Part shown: positions 23,018 to 36,379 of the stretch, in pieces
Layout of the letters: the number at the start of each line of letters is the position of its first letter
How positions within the stretch are numbered: the stretch's first letter is position 1
NCBI RefSeq assembly: GCF_045679555.1
Contig: NC_092099.1
Span: 14,336,076 to 14,400,075, forward strand
Source: Salvelinus alpinus
Taxonomy: Eukaryota > Chordata > Actinopteri > Salmoniformes > Salmonidae
DNA length: 64,000 nucleotides
Reading direction: 5' to 3'
The notes under the pieces: model-generated
What the model saw: only the letters and a program-made list of their open reading frames with translations
Told to the model about the DNA's origin: nothing
The model's database searches: none
Translations under genes and position numbers: made by a program

Positions 23018-24450
23018 TTGGTCACTACCAACAATAAAGAATCTCTCCTACCAGCGGAAATTCCTATCTTATTCTCAGTCTACGCCTTTCCCACTATCTC
23101 CCCTTCCATTAGACTGATAAGAGTTCTATCAGCATTATGTCTCTAACTAAGGAGCTTTTGTGAGGCAAAGGTACATTCGTCCAATCAATGAGTTAATATA
23201 AGTTAATGCGTTTATCCATGCATTGATTAATATGAGCGTTACTCCACACCTGTCTGACAATTTGTTCTCTTAGAAAGATTTAGGTGTGCAGTATGTGCTG
23301 TATTTCTATAAATACATTTAAATAAACTTGAATACTGAAGTACATGGCTTGCATCAAATTCACCAAATATCTGAATTACATGTTTAAATATGCCTCTTGA
23401 ATAATATGGAAGGAATGTTCAATGAGATGGAAAATATGAATGCAGTAAACGTAAATTATATCAAGATTATTTCTATGTAAGTCAACAGATTGTTGAAAGA
23501 ACTTCTCCTGTTCCAGTGATAGGTGTGGATCACCTGGATGTCAACAGCAGAACGTCGTAAAATGATTGTACTGACTGACCTAAGGTCGTTAGTCTGTACA
23601 GCTAATTCCCCCAGAGCCACCATGATAACATTCATTAATAACAGAATCACACCATAGAATATCCACACCATGGATAGTAAAATGAGTGTAATGACCTATG
23701 GGCCGTAAGTCTCTAGAGCTGATTCACACAGAGAATATATAGTGCAACATCCATCAATCAGAGATACATAGATACAATCAGAGATACATAACTCCCCAAC
23801 CTTGGACTAAATTAGGCTAATGAGTATCAGGTCATAGTGTGAACGCATGGAGTTCACTTCTTAGTTAAAGGGCTCGTGAGCACCAACATGTGAAGTTCAT
23901 ATGAGCATGTCAAATTGGGTGTCAAATGAAAGCCAAGAGTCTATATTTTTGAGAAATTAAGCCATTTTTCAACCATTTTCCATCCTAATAATTAGGAATA
24001 AGCAAAGGCTTTGATTTCTGGTCAAACAGATGGAAAAGGGGTTTTAGAAAACATTTACCAGAAAAGTCAAAAAGGTATTAGAAATACATCAAAACACAAT
24101 AATGTTGAAGTAAAAGACTCCTGCCAACTAATATCAACACTTATAGTTCTGGAGGAATGTTCCTGCTTTCTGTTAGTTTAAGAAACATTGCCTTGTGAGT
24201 TGAAATTCTGTTACCAAAAACCCACATATCTTTTAGATATTTTCTAATTTCTCTCCCTCATGAGGATGGAGGATAATGAAAGTTCACAGAAGTAACAAGT
24301 AAACGGAGACCTATCAATTAGTTACAGTGTTTTACTGATATCAATTTTGAATTACTAAGTTATAAAAACTCAAAATTCCAGTAACGGAATTAGCAAAAAA
24401 TTGGTAACGGAATTTCTTCAATTGAATCGGCTACAATGGGAAATCATAGT
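23018..24450. other. abcb11 upstream region
   Basis: Intergenic DNA 5' of the abcb11 ATG. No coding sequence is visible. Short stretches resembling liver-factor sites are AGGCAAAGGTACA (HNF4-like, 23163-23175) and a pair of GTTAAT words at 23192-23207. The start of transcription cannot be placed from sequence alone. Confidence 0.3.
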
Positions 24451-24459
24451 AGTCACAAA

Positions 24460-24606
24460 CTACAGTTGGGTTCACAAGTTTGGACAGTACAGTAGAGTAC
24501 AGTACTGTAAAGAAAAATATAATTCAGTACAGTACACAGTAGACCACAATAGAGTTGAGAACACTATAATGTACTGTATTGTGCTGAACTATACTGTTCT
24601 GAACTA
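24460..24606. repeat. GTACAGTA-rich tract
   Basis: Repeated ACAGTA/GTACTGT words (TACAGTAGAGTACAGTACTG) make a self-complementary low-complexity tract just before a Tc1 end. Confidence 0.5.
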
Positions 24607-24860
24607 CAGTATCAGTCAAAAGTTTGGACACACCTACTCATTCAAGGGTTTTTCTTTATTTTGCTGGTCTCTACATTGTAGAATAATAAGGAAGACATCA
24701 AAACTATGAAATAACACATATGGAACCATTTAGTAACCCAAAAAATGTTAAACAAATCAAAATATATTTTATTATTTGAGATTCTTCAAAGTAGCCACCC
24801 TTTGCCTCGATGACAGCTTTGCACACTCTTTGAGATTTTTTCAAAGTCACTGTGTCATGT
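24607..24860 (+). mobile_element. Tc1-like element fragment F1
   Basis: Begins after TA with AGTCAAAAGTTTGGACACACC and continues CATTCAAGGGTTTTTCTTTA, GTAGCCACCCTTTGCCTCGA. This matches the first 250 bp of the element at 63457. The rest, including transposase, is missing. Confidence 0.75.
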
Positions 24861-26507
24861 CATAGCTGACACCCCATTCTTTCTGCAGACATCTTTGAAT
24901 CTTAATTTGGAGCATATTTTTAAGTGTTTTTGGAAAACATGGACATAAAAAAAACTGAGGAAGATTTTACCGGAATTCTGTTATCAAATTTTTATCTGTA
25001 AATGTGTTTTTGTCACATGTTCAGTGAAAATTTGTTAAAAGTAGTCCTTGTGCATAGAGTTATATGGTTTGTTAAACTTTGAAATCAATGTTTTTTGTTT
25101 GGCATTCATTTTAAGTGTCAGCGCAATTCCGTTACCGTGGAATTGCCCATGTGTCAATGTTTGAATGCCACAGGATATGCCATAGAGGTTGGCGATAAGA
25201 CCAGGACTAGGCTCAGGGGTGACTTTTAGATTCTAATATTAAAAATGAGAAGATCGCTTTGAATCGAAACATTGTCAATAAAGGTGGTAATTTGGAGCAT
25301 ATTCAGTTAATGGGCCTTTTTGTTATTTTCAAGTATACTTCATTAACCCAACAACTACGTTTTTAAGGATGTGCCTATGACCACAAACCATTCAACAGGC
25401 AAGAGTACACTCATAATTTCTTTGTTATAAATTATCTTAATATCTGACCAAACTCAGGCCTTTACAAAAGTCTGAATGGTTTCAGGTCAATGCCCGCGAT
25501 GGCAGCTGTCAGGATAGACAGGAATTTGTATTGCTTTAGAGCCGGTTATTAATTACCATCCGTAACTGATGATAAGTCATATCAAGTGGGAGCTTGAGAG
25601 GGTTTGTTTGAGATGGCCTGTAATAAAAACAGGACTGGTCATTGTGAGTCATTCCACTGGGTGTCTCACAATGTAGCTAGAGTGACGACCCTGAATGAAT
25701 AAGGGTAGTGATGCAAGATAGATCTATGATAATCATAGGCTATCATTATAGACAGATACCATCATGAAAACATCCTATACCAGCATACCCACCACACCTG
25801 AATGGTAGGCCAGTAGACTTGGTGCAGTAGGTGATCATTTCAACACTGTCATGTTTACACTTCATTAGTGTTTACATATATATTTCACTCATCCACATAA
25901 ATAGGATGCAAATCGAAAATTTGAAATTAACGACTGGTTTTCAGCTGTGGTTGAAGTGTAGTTACAGCTTTTATAACGTCCAGCAGATGGAGTACGTCGA
26001 CCGTCCATAAAAATGTGTTAAATAAAGTTTATTCACACACCGGAAGGTAAAGAACACAGAGAATATAAAAACTATTTTAGGACAAGGAAGACAGTCACTG
26101 ATGTTAGACTATTACCAGCCGCTCAACAAGCGTACTTAGGGGAGCGCAATTCTGTCGCCTGGGGTAAGTTTCCAGTGTTTCTTTGCCATGTCTGAGAAAG
26201 GATATTAATCAAGCGGTTCAGTTTTTGATGAACATTAAATGTTAAAAGCGCTTGGTTAAAAGGACAAAGGTTAGTCGAGCTGATAAAGTTGCAGTTTGCT
26301 GAACAAGTGATTCGAGTCATTCATGTTTATCACCTTTCAAAGAATGGGCTAACCGCCTTGACGTGGTTATTGAAAGATGTGATGAAATATAACGAGGTTA
26401 TTTTTTTATATATTTTTTTTAGGTCTTGGTGTCTGAATCTGATTAATGTTCATATTTTATGCGTAGGTGTTGGAGGTCATTGCTGTCATGTGAGGCGCAA
26501 AGTTGTG
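24861..26507. other. intergenic sequence, no gene seen
   Basis: AT-rich spacer between abcb11 and the dhrs9-like genes. The word AATTCCGTTACC at 25125-25136 is inverted relative to GTAACGGAATT at 24381 and 24404. No coding exon is recognised. Confidence 0.3.
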
Positions 26508-26545
26508 TATATATATATATATATATATATATAAATATATATATA
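26508..26545. repeat. (TA)n microsatellite
   Basis: A run of alternating T and A of about 38 bp with one interruption. Confidence 0.9.
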
Positions 26546-26969
26546 CTTTTGTATGCAACAGGCAACAGGGGCTAGTAATGTAGATGTGGTATGAAGATTT
26601 CAGGCATTTATCCGAATAATATTTGCTCAATAAAAACTAGGCATAATCTATCACCCATAGTGGTCAAAGATCATTCATGGTTAAAATGGTAAACAGGAGA
26701 TCTTATCATTCTTTTAGATGTTATGTAGACAGTTTGTGGTTTTGTTGATCCAGGTAATAGGGCAGGCTAATCAGTTTGGAGGTATAATACTTTGTAATAA
26801 TGCATCATATTTTGTAGCCAAGTTGATTTACCCATCAAGTTTCCTCTAATTCCATGCCTTACTTCATGTTCAAATGGCCATGTCATCAGACTGTCTGCCA
26901 TGTCATCAAATATTCTGTAATTACTGTAGGCAAGTTGTCCTTTGTCCTGGGCACATTCTTGTTTTTCCC

Positions 26970-27112
26970 TAAGCACTACACAGCTGATTCAAATGATCAA
27001 ACCATCATCAAGCTTTAATGATTTGAATCAGGTGTGTAGTGCAAAGTCAAAAACACAATTGTCACCCATTTGGGTCCCAGGGAACAGGATTAAGAAACAC
27101 TGCTCTAGCTGT
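26970..27112. mobile_element. small palindromic dispersed repeat
   Basis: ACACAGCTGATTCAAATGAT and AATGATTTGAATCAGGTGTG form inverted arms. They are followed by TTTGGGTCCCAGGGAACAGG and AAGAAACACTGCTCTAG. It resembles a common salmonid non-autonomous element. No other feature is seen from here to the splice acceptor at 27522. Confidence 0.55.
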
Positions 27113-27524
27113 AGGATAGTCACTTAGCAGAACTTAGTTGCACACCAGAGAAATGTAAATAGACCTTGAATACTTAAACAAATGTCGTAGTGCAAACAGC
27201 ACAGCAGATATGATATGAATTTGCTTCTAAAATCCAATTAAAATGGATGGAAATATACTGTTTTTCACAATAGCTCTTGGCCTCTGTAAACTACTCAAGA
27301 ATTTGTCAATGGTTTGCAAAATAGTATCCTACAAGATTCTGCTGTTTTTGCCATTGGACTGATTGCATAGATTTTTCTACTAGTTTGTGCTCCTCTGTAA
27401 AATAGAAGATAATATGATATGCCCCCAATGAACCTTCAATTACATATCTTTGCAAATAGAAAATGTTTATTTTTAATATGATAACATATGATGTTTATCT
27501 GAATGAACCTCTTTCCTCTCAGAA

Positions 27525-30500
27525 ATGTTCCTGTACATTATTGGACTGGTGGCTTTTTGGTTTGTGTTCCGCTGGTACAGGGAACTCGCGAGAGTACCCA
27601 ATAAAGGAGAGAAGTATGTCTACATCACTGGCTGTGACTCTGGGTTCGGGAACCTTCTGGCCAGACATCTGGACAAGCTGGGCTTCTGTGTGATCGCAGC
27701 CTGCTACACTGAGAAGGGGGAGGACGAACTGAAGAAGGTGTCTTCTGAACGATTGAACACAGTCCACCTGGATGTCATCAGCACTGACAGTGTCAACAAA
27801 GCAACAGCATTCATCAAAACCTTGGTTGGGGAGAAGGGTGTGTGTCTTTGAAGTCCAATTTAGCCAAATGTTGCAACTTTTTGTAATACTTGGACATTTT
27901 GGTATTTAAAATATCCAAGTATCTAGACTGACTGTTGGTCTACTCAATAATTATATTACTATGAGTCAGATTCAACTGTTGCTATGGAATTTCCAACCAC
28001 AAACATCTTAAAGGTCCAATGCAGCAGTTATTATCTCGATATCAAATACTTTCTGGGTAAGAATTAAGTACCTTACTCTGATTGTTTTTAAATTCAAATA
28101 GTCAAAAAGGAACAACTTGCTTCTTAGCAAAGAACAATTTCTCAAGCAAGATTTTTGCTAGGACTGTCTGGGAGTGGTCTGAGTGGGGAGAACTGAAAAC
28201 TAGCTGTTATTGGTAGACTGGTTTGGATGTCACCAGACAGTTTTGGATGTCACCAGACAGGCCGAAAACGCCATCCCACTAAAACAATATGAGAATTCAT
28301 GCGATCTTTTCAAACAGCTCTAAAAGGGCATTATCATAATGTTCACAATTTCACAGTATTAATCCAACCTCATAGTGTGGAAATATATACAGTTAAAGTT
28401 GGAAGTTTACATACACCTTAACCAAATACATTTAAACTCCGTTTTTCACAATTCCTGACATTTAGTCCTAGTAAAAATTCCCTGTCTTAGGTCAGTTAGG
28501 ATCACCACTTTTTATTTTATGAATGTAAAATGTCAGAATAATAGTAGAGATTGACTTATTTCAGCTTTTATTTCTTTCATCACATTCCCAGTGGGTCAGA
28601 AGTTTACATACACTCAATTAGTATTCGGTAGCATTGCCTTTAAATTGTTTAACTTGGGTCAAATTTTGGGGTAGCCTTCCACAAGCTTCCCAAAATAAGT
28701 TGGGTGAATTTTGGCCCATTCTTCCTGACAGAGCTGGTGTAACTGAGTCAGGTTTGTAGGCCTCCTTGCTCGCACACGCTTTTTCAGTTCTGCCCACAAA
28801 TTTTCTATAGGATTGAGGTTGGGGCTTTGTGATGGCCACTCCAATCCCTTGTCTTTGTTGTCCTTAAGCCATTTTTTCCACATCTTTGGAAGTATGCTTG
28901 GGGTCATTGTGCATTTAGAAGACCCATTTGCGACCAAGCCTTAACTTCCTGACTGATGTCTTGAGATGTTGCTTCAATATATCCACATAATTTTAATTCC
29001 TTATGATGCCATCTATTTTGTGAAGTGCACCAGTCCCTCCTGCAGCAAAGAACCCCCACAACATGATGCTGCCACCCCTGTGCTTCACGGTTTGGATGGT
29101 GTTCTTCGGCTTGCAAGCATCCCCCTTTTTCCTCCAATCATAACGATGGTCATTATGGCCAAATAGTTATATTTTTGTTTCATCAGACCAGAGGACATTT
29201 CTCCAAAAAGTATGATCTTCGTCCCCATGTGCAGTTGCAAACCGTAGTCTGGCTTTTTTATGGCGGTTTTGGAGCAGTGGCTTCTTCCTTGCTGAGCGGC
29301 CTTTCAGGTTATGTCGATATAGGACTCGTTTTACTGTGGATATAGATACTTTTGTACCTGTTTCCTCCAGCATCTTCACAAGGTCCTTTGCTGTTGTTCT
29401 GGGATTGATTTGCACTTTTCGCACCAAAGTACATTCATTTCTAGGAGACAGAACGCGTCTCCTTCCTGAGCGGTATGTTGGCTGCGTGGTCTCATGGTGT
29501 TTATACTTGCATACTATTGTTTGTACAGATGAACGTGGTACCTTCAGGCGTTTGGAAATTGCTCCTAATGATGAACCAGACTTGTGGAGGTCTACAATTT
29601 TTTTTCTGCCGTCTTGGCTGATTTCTTTTCATTTTCCAAGAAATGTGTGAAGTGGATGAAACACTTAGGTTGAAGTCATTAAAACGAGTTTATGTAAACT
29701 TCTGACTTCAACTGTACATATAAAACACAGCAAAATCAGTTTTTTGACTGCACTGGGCCTTTCTCACTGTAAGATACCTCACTCCCACATGTGACAACTG
29801 GCATGGAAGTACTTGTTGACATTTGTAGGCATGGAATGTTTTCCTCCATCCTTCATTGTGACTACAGCCTGTGTCCTGCTGTGTGTGTGATTTTGTTTGT
29901 ACTATATGGTCTGCCTTAATGTTTTTTTCAGGTCTGTGGGCTGTGGTGAACAATGCTGGAGTCTCTGTACCATCAGGCCCCTGTGACTGGATGACCGTCG
30001 ACGACTACAAGTCCATGTTGAATGTTAACCTTATTGGAGTCATTGGTGTGACTCTGAGTGTCCTGCCCCTCATCAAGAAGGCCAGGGGCAGGGTGGTGAA
30101 TGTGGCCAGCGTGTTTGGGAGGATAAGCGCCTTTGGCGGTCCCTACTGTGTGTCAAAATATGGAGTGGAGGCTTTCAATGACAGTCTACGGTGCGAGTCC
30201 CGGCTTTTTGTCTAAGAATATACTGTATCACGTTTATTTGAATGAGTTCAAGAATTGTAGCAAACTGAATAGTGATGCTCAGAGCATTATTCTCTATGGC
30301 TCTGACTTTATATGGATACTGTATTGCAGACATGTTTTAATGTTTGTTGTGGCACATTTTTGTGTTTGAATTCCAGGATGAACATGTCAGCGTTTGGAGT
30401 TAAAGTCCTGTGTCTTGAACCAGGATTTTTCAAAACAAGTGTGACTGATCTAAATCTCCTGAGAAAAAATGTGAAGACATTGTGGGACAATCTGTCTGAA

Positions 30501-30992
30501 GAAATCAAAGATCAATATGGACATGATTACCCAGAGAGAGGTACTTTTTAAAATATTGTTTACATTGTTTTAAACAAACAAATATACTGATGAACCTGTG
30601 CATGCTGCTGTAGTATGATTGACGCAAATATGTTTATCAAAACCTGTGTGACAGAATGACAAGCACTCTAAGAACGGGCTGACAGGGATTGCCCAGGGCA
30701 AATGAACTGGGCAAGTTAAGCCTGCCTTTGACGTCAGCTTGTTAATGGAGGTAATACCTTTCTTCCAGCAAATGTGACATTGGAGAAGAATGTTGCGACG
30801 TTGCTGGATGGGGACCTGATGAAGGTTGTGAGCTGCATGGAGCACGCCATCTCTGCTGTCCACCCTCGGACACGCTACTCACCTGGCTGGGATGCCAAGT
30901 TCTTATGGTTGCCAATGTCCTACATGCCAACTTGGATCGCTGACAAAATGCTCTTAAAAGATATGGCCAAACCAACAGGATCTATTCTTTAA
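27525..30992 (+). CDS. dhrs9: dhrs9-like short-chain dehydrogenase, copy 1 (four coding exons)
   Basis: Microsomal short-chain dehydrogenase/reductase expected to oxidise retinol and/or 3-alpha-hydroxysteroids with NAD+. Coding exons 27525-27837, 29932-30190, 30377-30540 and 30769-30992 join in phase to 319 residues, the same length as human DHRS9. The N-terminus [15 protein letters not shown] is a hydrophobic ER anchor. The cofactor motif TGCDSGFG follows at about 35, then NNAG, the catalytic serine in NVASV and YCVSK (YxxxK). A splice acceptor lies at 27521-27522 just before the ATG, so a 5' untranslated exon probably lies upstream. AATAAA at 31216-31221 is a likely poly(A) signal. Intron 1 contains a Sleeping Beauty-type transposon. 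The symbol rests on synteny between abcb11 and lrp2; a related rdh name is possible. Confidence 0.88.
28390..29714 (-). mobile_element. Sleeping Beauty-type Tc1 element in intron 1 of dhrs9-like copy 1
   Basis: Flanked by TA on both sides (28388-28389, 29715-29716). Ends are CAGTTAAAGTTGGAAGTTTA and its inverted match AAACTTCTGACTTCAACTG. An internal GTGGGTCAGAAGTTTACATA repeat is typical of salmonid IR/DR Tc1 elements. Minus-strand transposase pieces are [20 protein letters not shown]...WSDETKI (29427-29167) and [20 protein letters not shown] (28937-28659). Frames are interrupted, so it is inactive. Length 1325 bp, shorter than the usual ~1.6 kb. Confidence 0.85.
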
Positions 30993-31215
30993 TGTTAATG
31001 GTTGTCTGACCAAAAGTAAGAACAAGTCTTTATTTACACCCACGGGACAGCAAGAAAAATGCCATACGTTTTTTCCGATGAGAAAAAAAGTATAGCATTT
31101 GATTCAACCAATGAATGAAAAATGAACATTCATTTGTTTACAAACTTAAACAGAGTTGGGATTTGCATTTTGTCTAATCACATTTTGTATTTGTACGGTG
31201 TTTCACTGGTCTGAT

Positions 31216-31221
31216 AATAAA
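31216..31221 (+). promoter_or_regulatory. poly(A) signal AATAAA of dhrs9-like copy 1
   Basis: A canonical hexamer about 225 bp past the stop codon of copy 1, with nothing coding between. Confidence 0.5.
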
Positions 31222-31335
31222 ATGTAATGGAAAGAGTTTCAGTGGTTTAGATGTTTTCATTGTGTCCACTTGATACATACAGTAAATTATATTCTGTCTC
31301 TAGGCCATAAATCCAAACTCTAGTCTAGATCTACT

Positions 31336-31403
31336 TGGGCTGGGTTTCTGTATAAGCACTTTGTGACATCTGCTGATGTAAATATGTATAAATACATTTG
31401 ATT
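31336..31403 (+). mobile_element. L2-type LINE 3' tail fragment
   Basis: GGCTGGGTTTCTGTATAAGC through ATAAATACATTTGATT matches the tail of the LINE at 4680-10478. Confidence 0.6.
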
Positions 31404-33121
31404 AGCTTATAGCTACCCAATCTCATTGAAGGATACAACCAATAGTATTATGTGCATTCTACTTTACCTGCACTGGCTCCCTTCTCATTCATTGGTCTTG
31501 AACAACATCACACTTACACTGCTCTGCTCAATAATACTGTATGACTTTGCAGAATGGAGTGCACCTTCAAAAGAAAAACATGAGTGGCCTAGCCCTAGTG
31601 GCAATCAGGTGAAGAGGATGTATTTACCAGGACTATTATGGTCATGTAAACCATTGAAGGTCAATAGGACATATTACACAATCAAGCAGTACAGACCTTT
31701 GACACGGCTCCCATTCTGTAGCCCCTCAGAAATCATTTTATAGTAGCCACTGGGAAGCACGTAGGTTGGACTGAGGAACAAACTCCATTCTGCTTTTTTA
31801 TATACTGGATCAGAAAATACCAAACTTGCAAGTAGCCATGGTAGGTCCAATGTATAATTCACATTACAGAAGATGTTGTATAGGATGCGAAATGTACCTA
31901 TAATCCTGGATTTTTCAGACATCCTAGAATTTGGGGAAACTAACAATTTTGTAACCCCATGCAAGTGTAAGCAGTAATAATGTTCCACCCTTTTAATGCT
32001 CAGTTGTGAACAAATTGAATTCAGCACAACATACTTATTGCATTTGTGAATAATTTATATATAATTGTGTGGCTATATATTATACATTTTTACATAAACA
32101 ACACTGCCTGAAATGAATTACCTTTAACCTTGTTGACAACAGTGTGTGGACTTGCACATTATTTACTTTACAAAAGTGTTTCTTGTACACATTTAGGAGA
32201 GACCAAGATGCCATCTGGTGGTTAGATAAACACTATTACAGTTTGCCATTATACTGCTGTGATAGAATAGTATCATGATGAGAAATCAAAATAGGCCTAG
32301 CCTACTGTATGACTTACAGCAAATTCTTCCTATCAAAAAACAAAAGCTTCCTAATCAAATGTTTACTCTCATTGGATATACCTGTGACTTGCTACCATTA
32401 ATTCCAACTGCGGAATCAGAAATCATTATTGAAAAAAGAGGGTTGTAGAATTTAGAAGAATTGTAGAATTTTCTATTCAGCCACCCGCCAGACATGTATA
32501 CTATGTCAAATGAAAAGCTGTGAGCTGCCTGCAGCCAAGTCTGCTTATGACCAGGTGACTGCTGTGATTATGACAAACTAATAATATAATCCTTCAAGTG
32601 TGTACCAGTTCTGTAAGCAAGATAGACAAGGAGTATGGCGATGGAGGACACAGACAAACAACTGCATATAAAAAGAAACGGAATACTTATATTGTAGGCC
32701 TACTCTAAACACTAAGCTATTGTCTTATTAATTTGAAAACTCATATGATGTTATATGTTTCTTTAGAGCCTATTCCTCTTTATCAATATAGTTAGGCTGT
32801 TTTTATTATACTGGCAAACATGTCAACTATTCAAATGAATGAGTACTTAGAATACTAATGGATGAAGACTCAGCTTTCTCTGGTGTAAGTGTTTTGAAGA
32901 AAAGACAAGATGATATGTTATTGAAAAGGTACCATTCTATAACTGAAAGTTAACCCCTACAGGTCTTTCCTCTGGTGTCTGAAGAGAATATTCTATTCGA
33001 TTTTTTTCAGGTGAGATTGATACAGTTCCTCATCTTTTAGAACTTTATAACATTACTTTCTGTATTACATAGCTTGTTGATTATGCAAGAAATAATGTCA
33101 TTTTATGTGTGTCTGTTTTAG
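31404..33121. other. spacer between the two dhrs9-like genes
   Basis: AT-rich DNA with no recognised exon or element. A CAG|GTGAGA donor-like site at 33008-33016 followed by an AG at 33120-33121 could mark a small 5' untranslated exon of copy 2. That stretch gives no in-frame ATG. Confidence 0.35.
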
Positions 33122-33136
33122 GCAATCCTATCACAC

Positions 33137-35194
<2,058 letters not shown>

Positions 35195-35283
35195 GCCACT
35201 GGACTCTTTCCTTTATCAATCACATCTATGATACATTTTAGATTGATTTATATTCATTATTTGCATTTCAAGGATGTTGATAC

Positions 35284-35745
35284 TACACTGAATAAAAATA
35301 TAAATGCAACATGTAAGGTGTTGGTCCCATGTTTCATGAGCTGAAATAAATCCCCAACAATTTCTATACGCACAAAAAAGCGTATTTCTCTCTATTTTTG
35401 GTGCGCAAATTTGTTTACATCCCTGTTAGTGAGCATTTCTCCATTGCCAAGATAATCCATCCACCTGACAGGTGTGGTATATCAAGAAGCTTATTAAACA
35501 GCATGATCATTACACAGGGACACCTTGTGCTGGGCACAATAAAAGGCTGAGGAGTATTTCTTCCAATGATAAAGCCATTTTGTGGGGAAAAATACACTCT
35601 AATTGGCTGGTCCTGGCTCCCCAGTGTGTGAGCCTGGCTGCTAAATGGGGGCCTATGCCCTCCAAGGCCCACCCATGGCTGCACCCCTGCCCAGTCATAT
35701 GATATCCAAAGATTTTAATTTATTTAAGTTGACTGATTTCATTAT
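35284..35745 (+). mobile_element. Tc1-like element A3, truncated
   Basis: Starts ACACTGAATAAAAATATAAA and runs through TTCATGAGCTGAAATAAA, GATAATCCATCCACCTGACA and ATTTAAGTTGACTGATTTC, as in element A1. Its right terminal repeat and most of the transposase are missing. It lies 90 bp past the stop of dhrs9-like copy 2 and holds the first AATAAA downstream of that gene (35291-35296). Confidence 0.75.
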
Positions 35746-35746
35746 T

Positions 35747-36364
35747 CACTATAGACATACACAAGTATGTGGACACCCCTTCAAATTAGTGGATTTGGCT
35801 ATTTCAGCCATACCCGTTGCTGACATATAAAATCGAGCACACAGCCATGCAATCTCCATAGACAAACATTAGCAATAGAACGGCTTTACTGAAGAGCTCA
35901 GTGACCTTCAACGTAGCACCATCATAGGATGCCACCTTTCCAACAAGTCAATTCATCAAATTTCTGCCCTGCTAGAGCTGCCCCAGTCAACTGTAAGTGC
36001 TGTTATTGTGAAGTGGAAATGTCTAGGAGCAACATCGGCTCGGCCGCAAAGTTGTAGGCCACACAAGCTCACAGAACAGAACATTGCCTCTGGAAGCAAC
36101 GTCAGCACAATAACTGTTCACCGGGAGCTTCTTGAAATGTGTTTCCTTGGCCGAGCAGCCGCACACAAGCCTAAGATCACCATGCGCAATGACAAGCATC
36201 GGCTGGAGTGTTGTAAAGCTTGCCGCCATTGGACTCTGGAGCAGTGGAAACGAGTTCTCTGGAGTGATGAATCACGCTTCACTATCTGGCAGTCGGGCGG
36301 ACGAATCTGGGTTTGGCGGATGCCAGGAGAACACTACCTGCCCCAATACATAGTGCCAAGCATC
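35747..36364 (+). mobile_element. Tc1-like element B, truncated, with transposase fragment
   Basis: Starts near ACACAAGTATGTGGACACCC and encodes transposase pieces in 36008-36360 ([34 protein letters not shown]). It is cut off after CCCAATACATAGTGCCAA where another repeat begins. Confidence 0.7.
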
Positions 36365-36379
36365 CCGGAGTTGCCTCTT

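Noticed and set aside
31674-32027. 117-residue minus-strand frame in the dhrs9 spacer
   Set aside because: No recognisable motif, low-complexity codon use and no flanking splice sites matching a neighbour gene.
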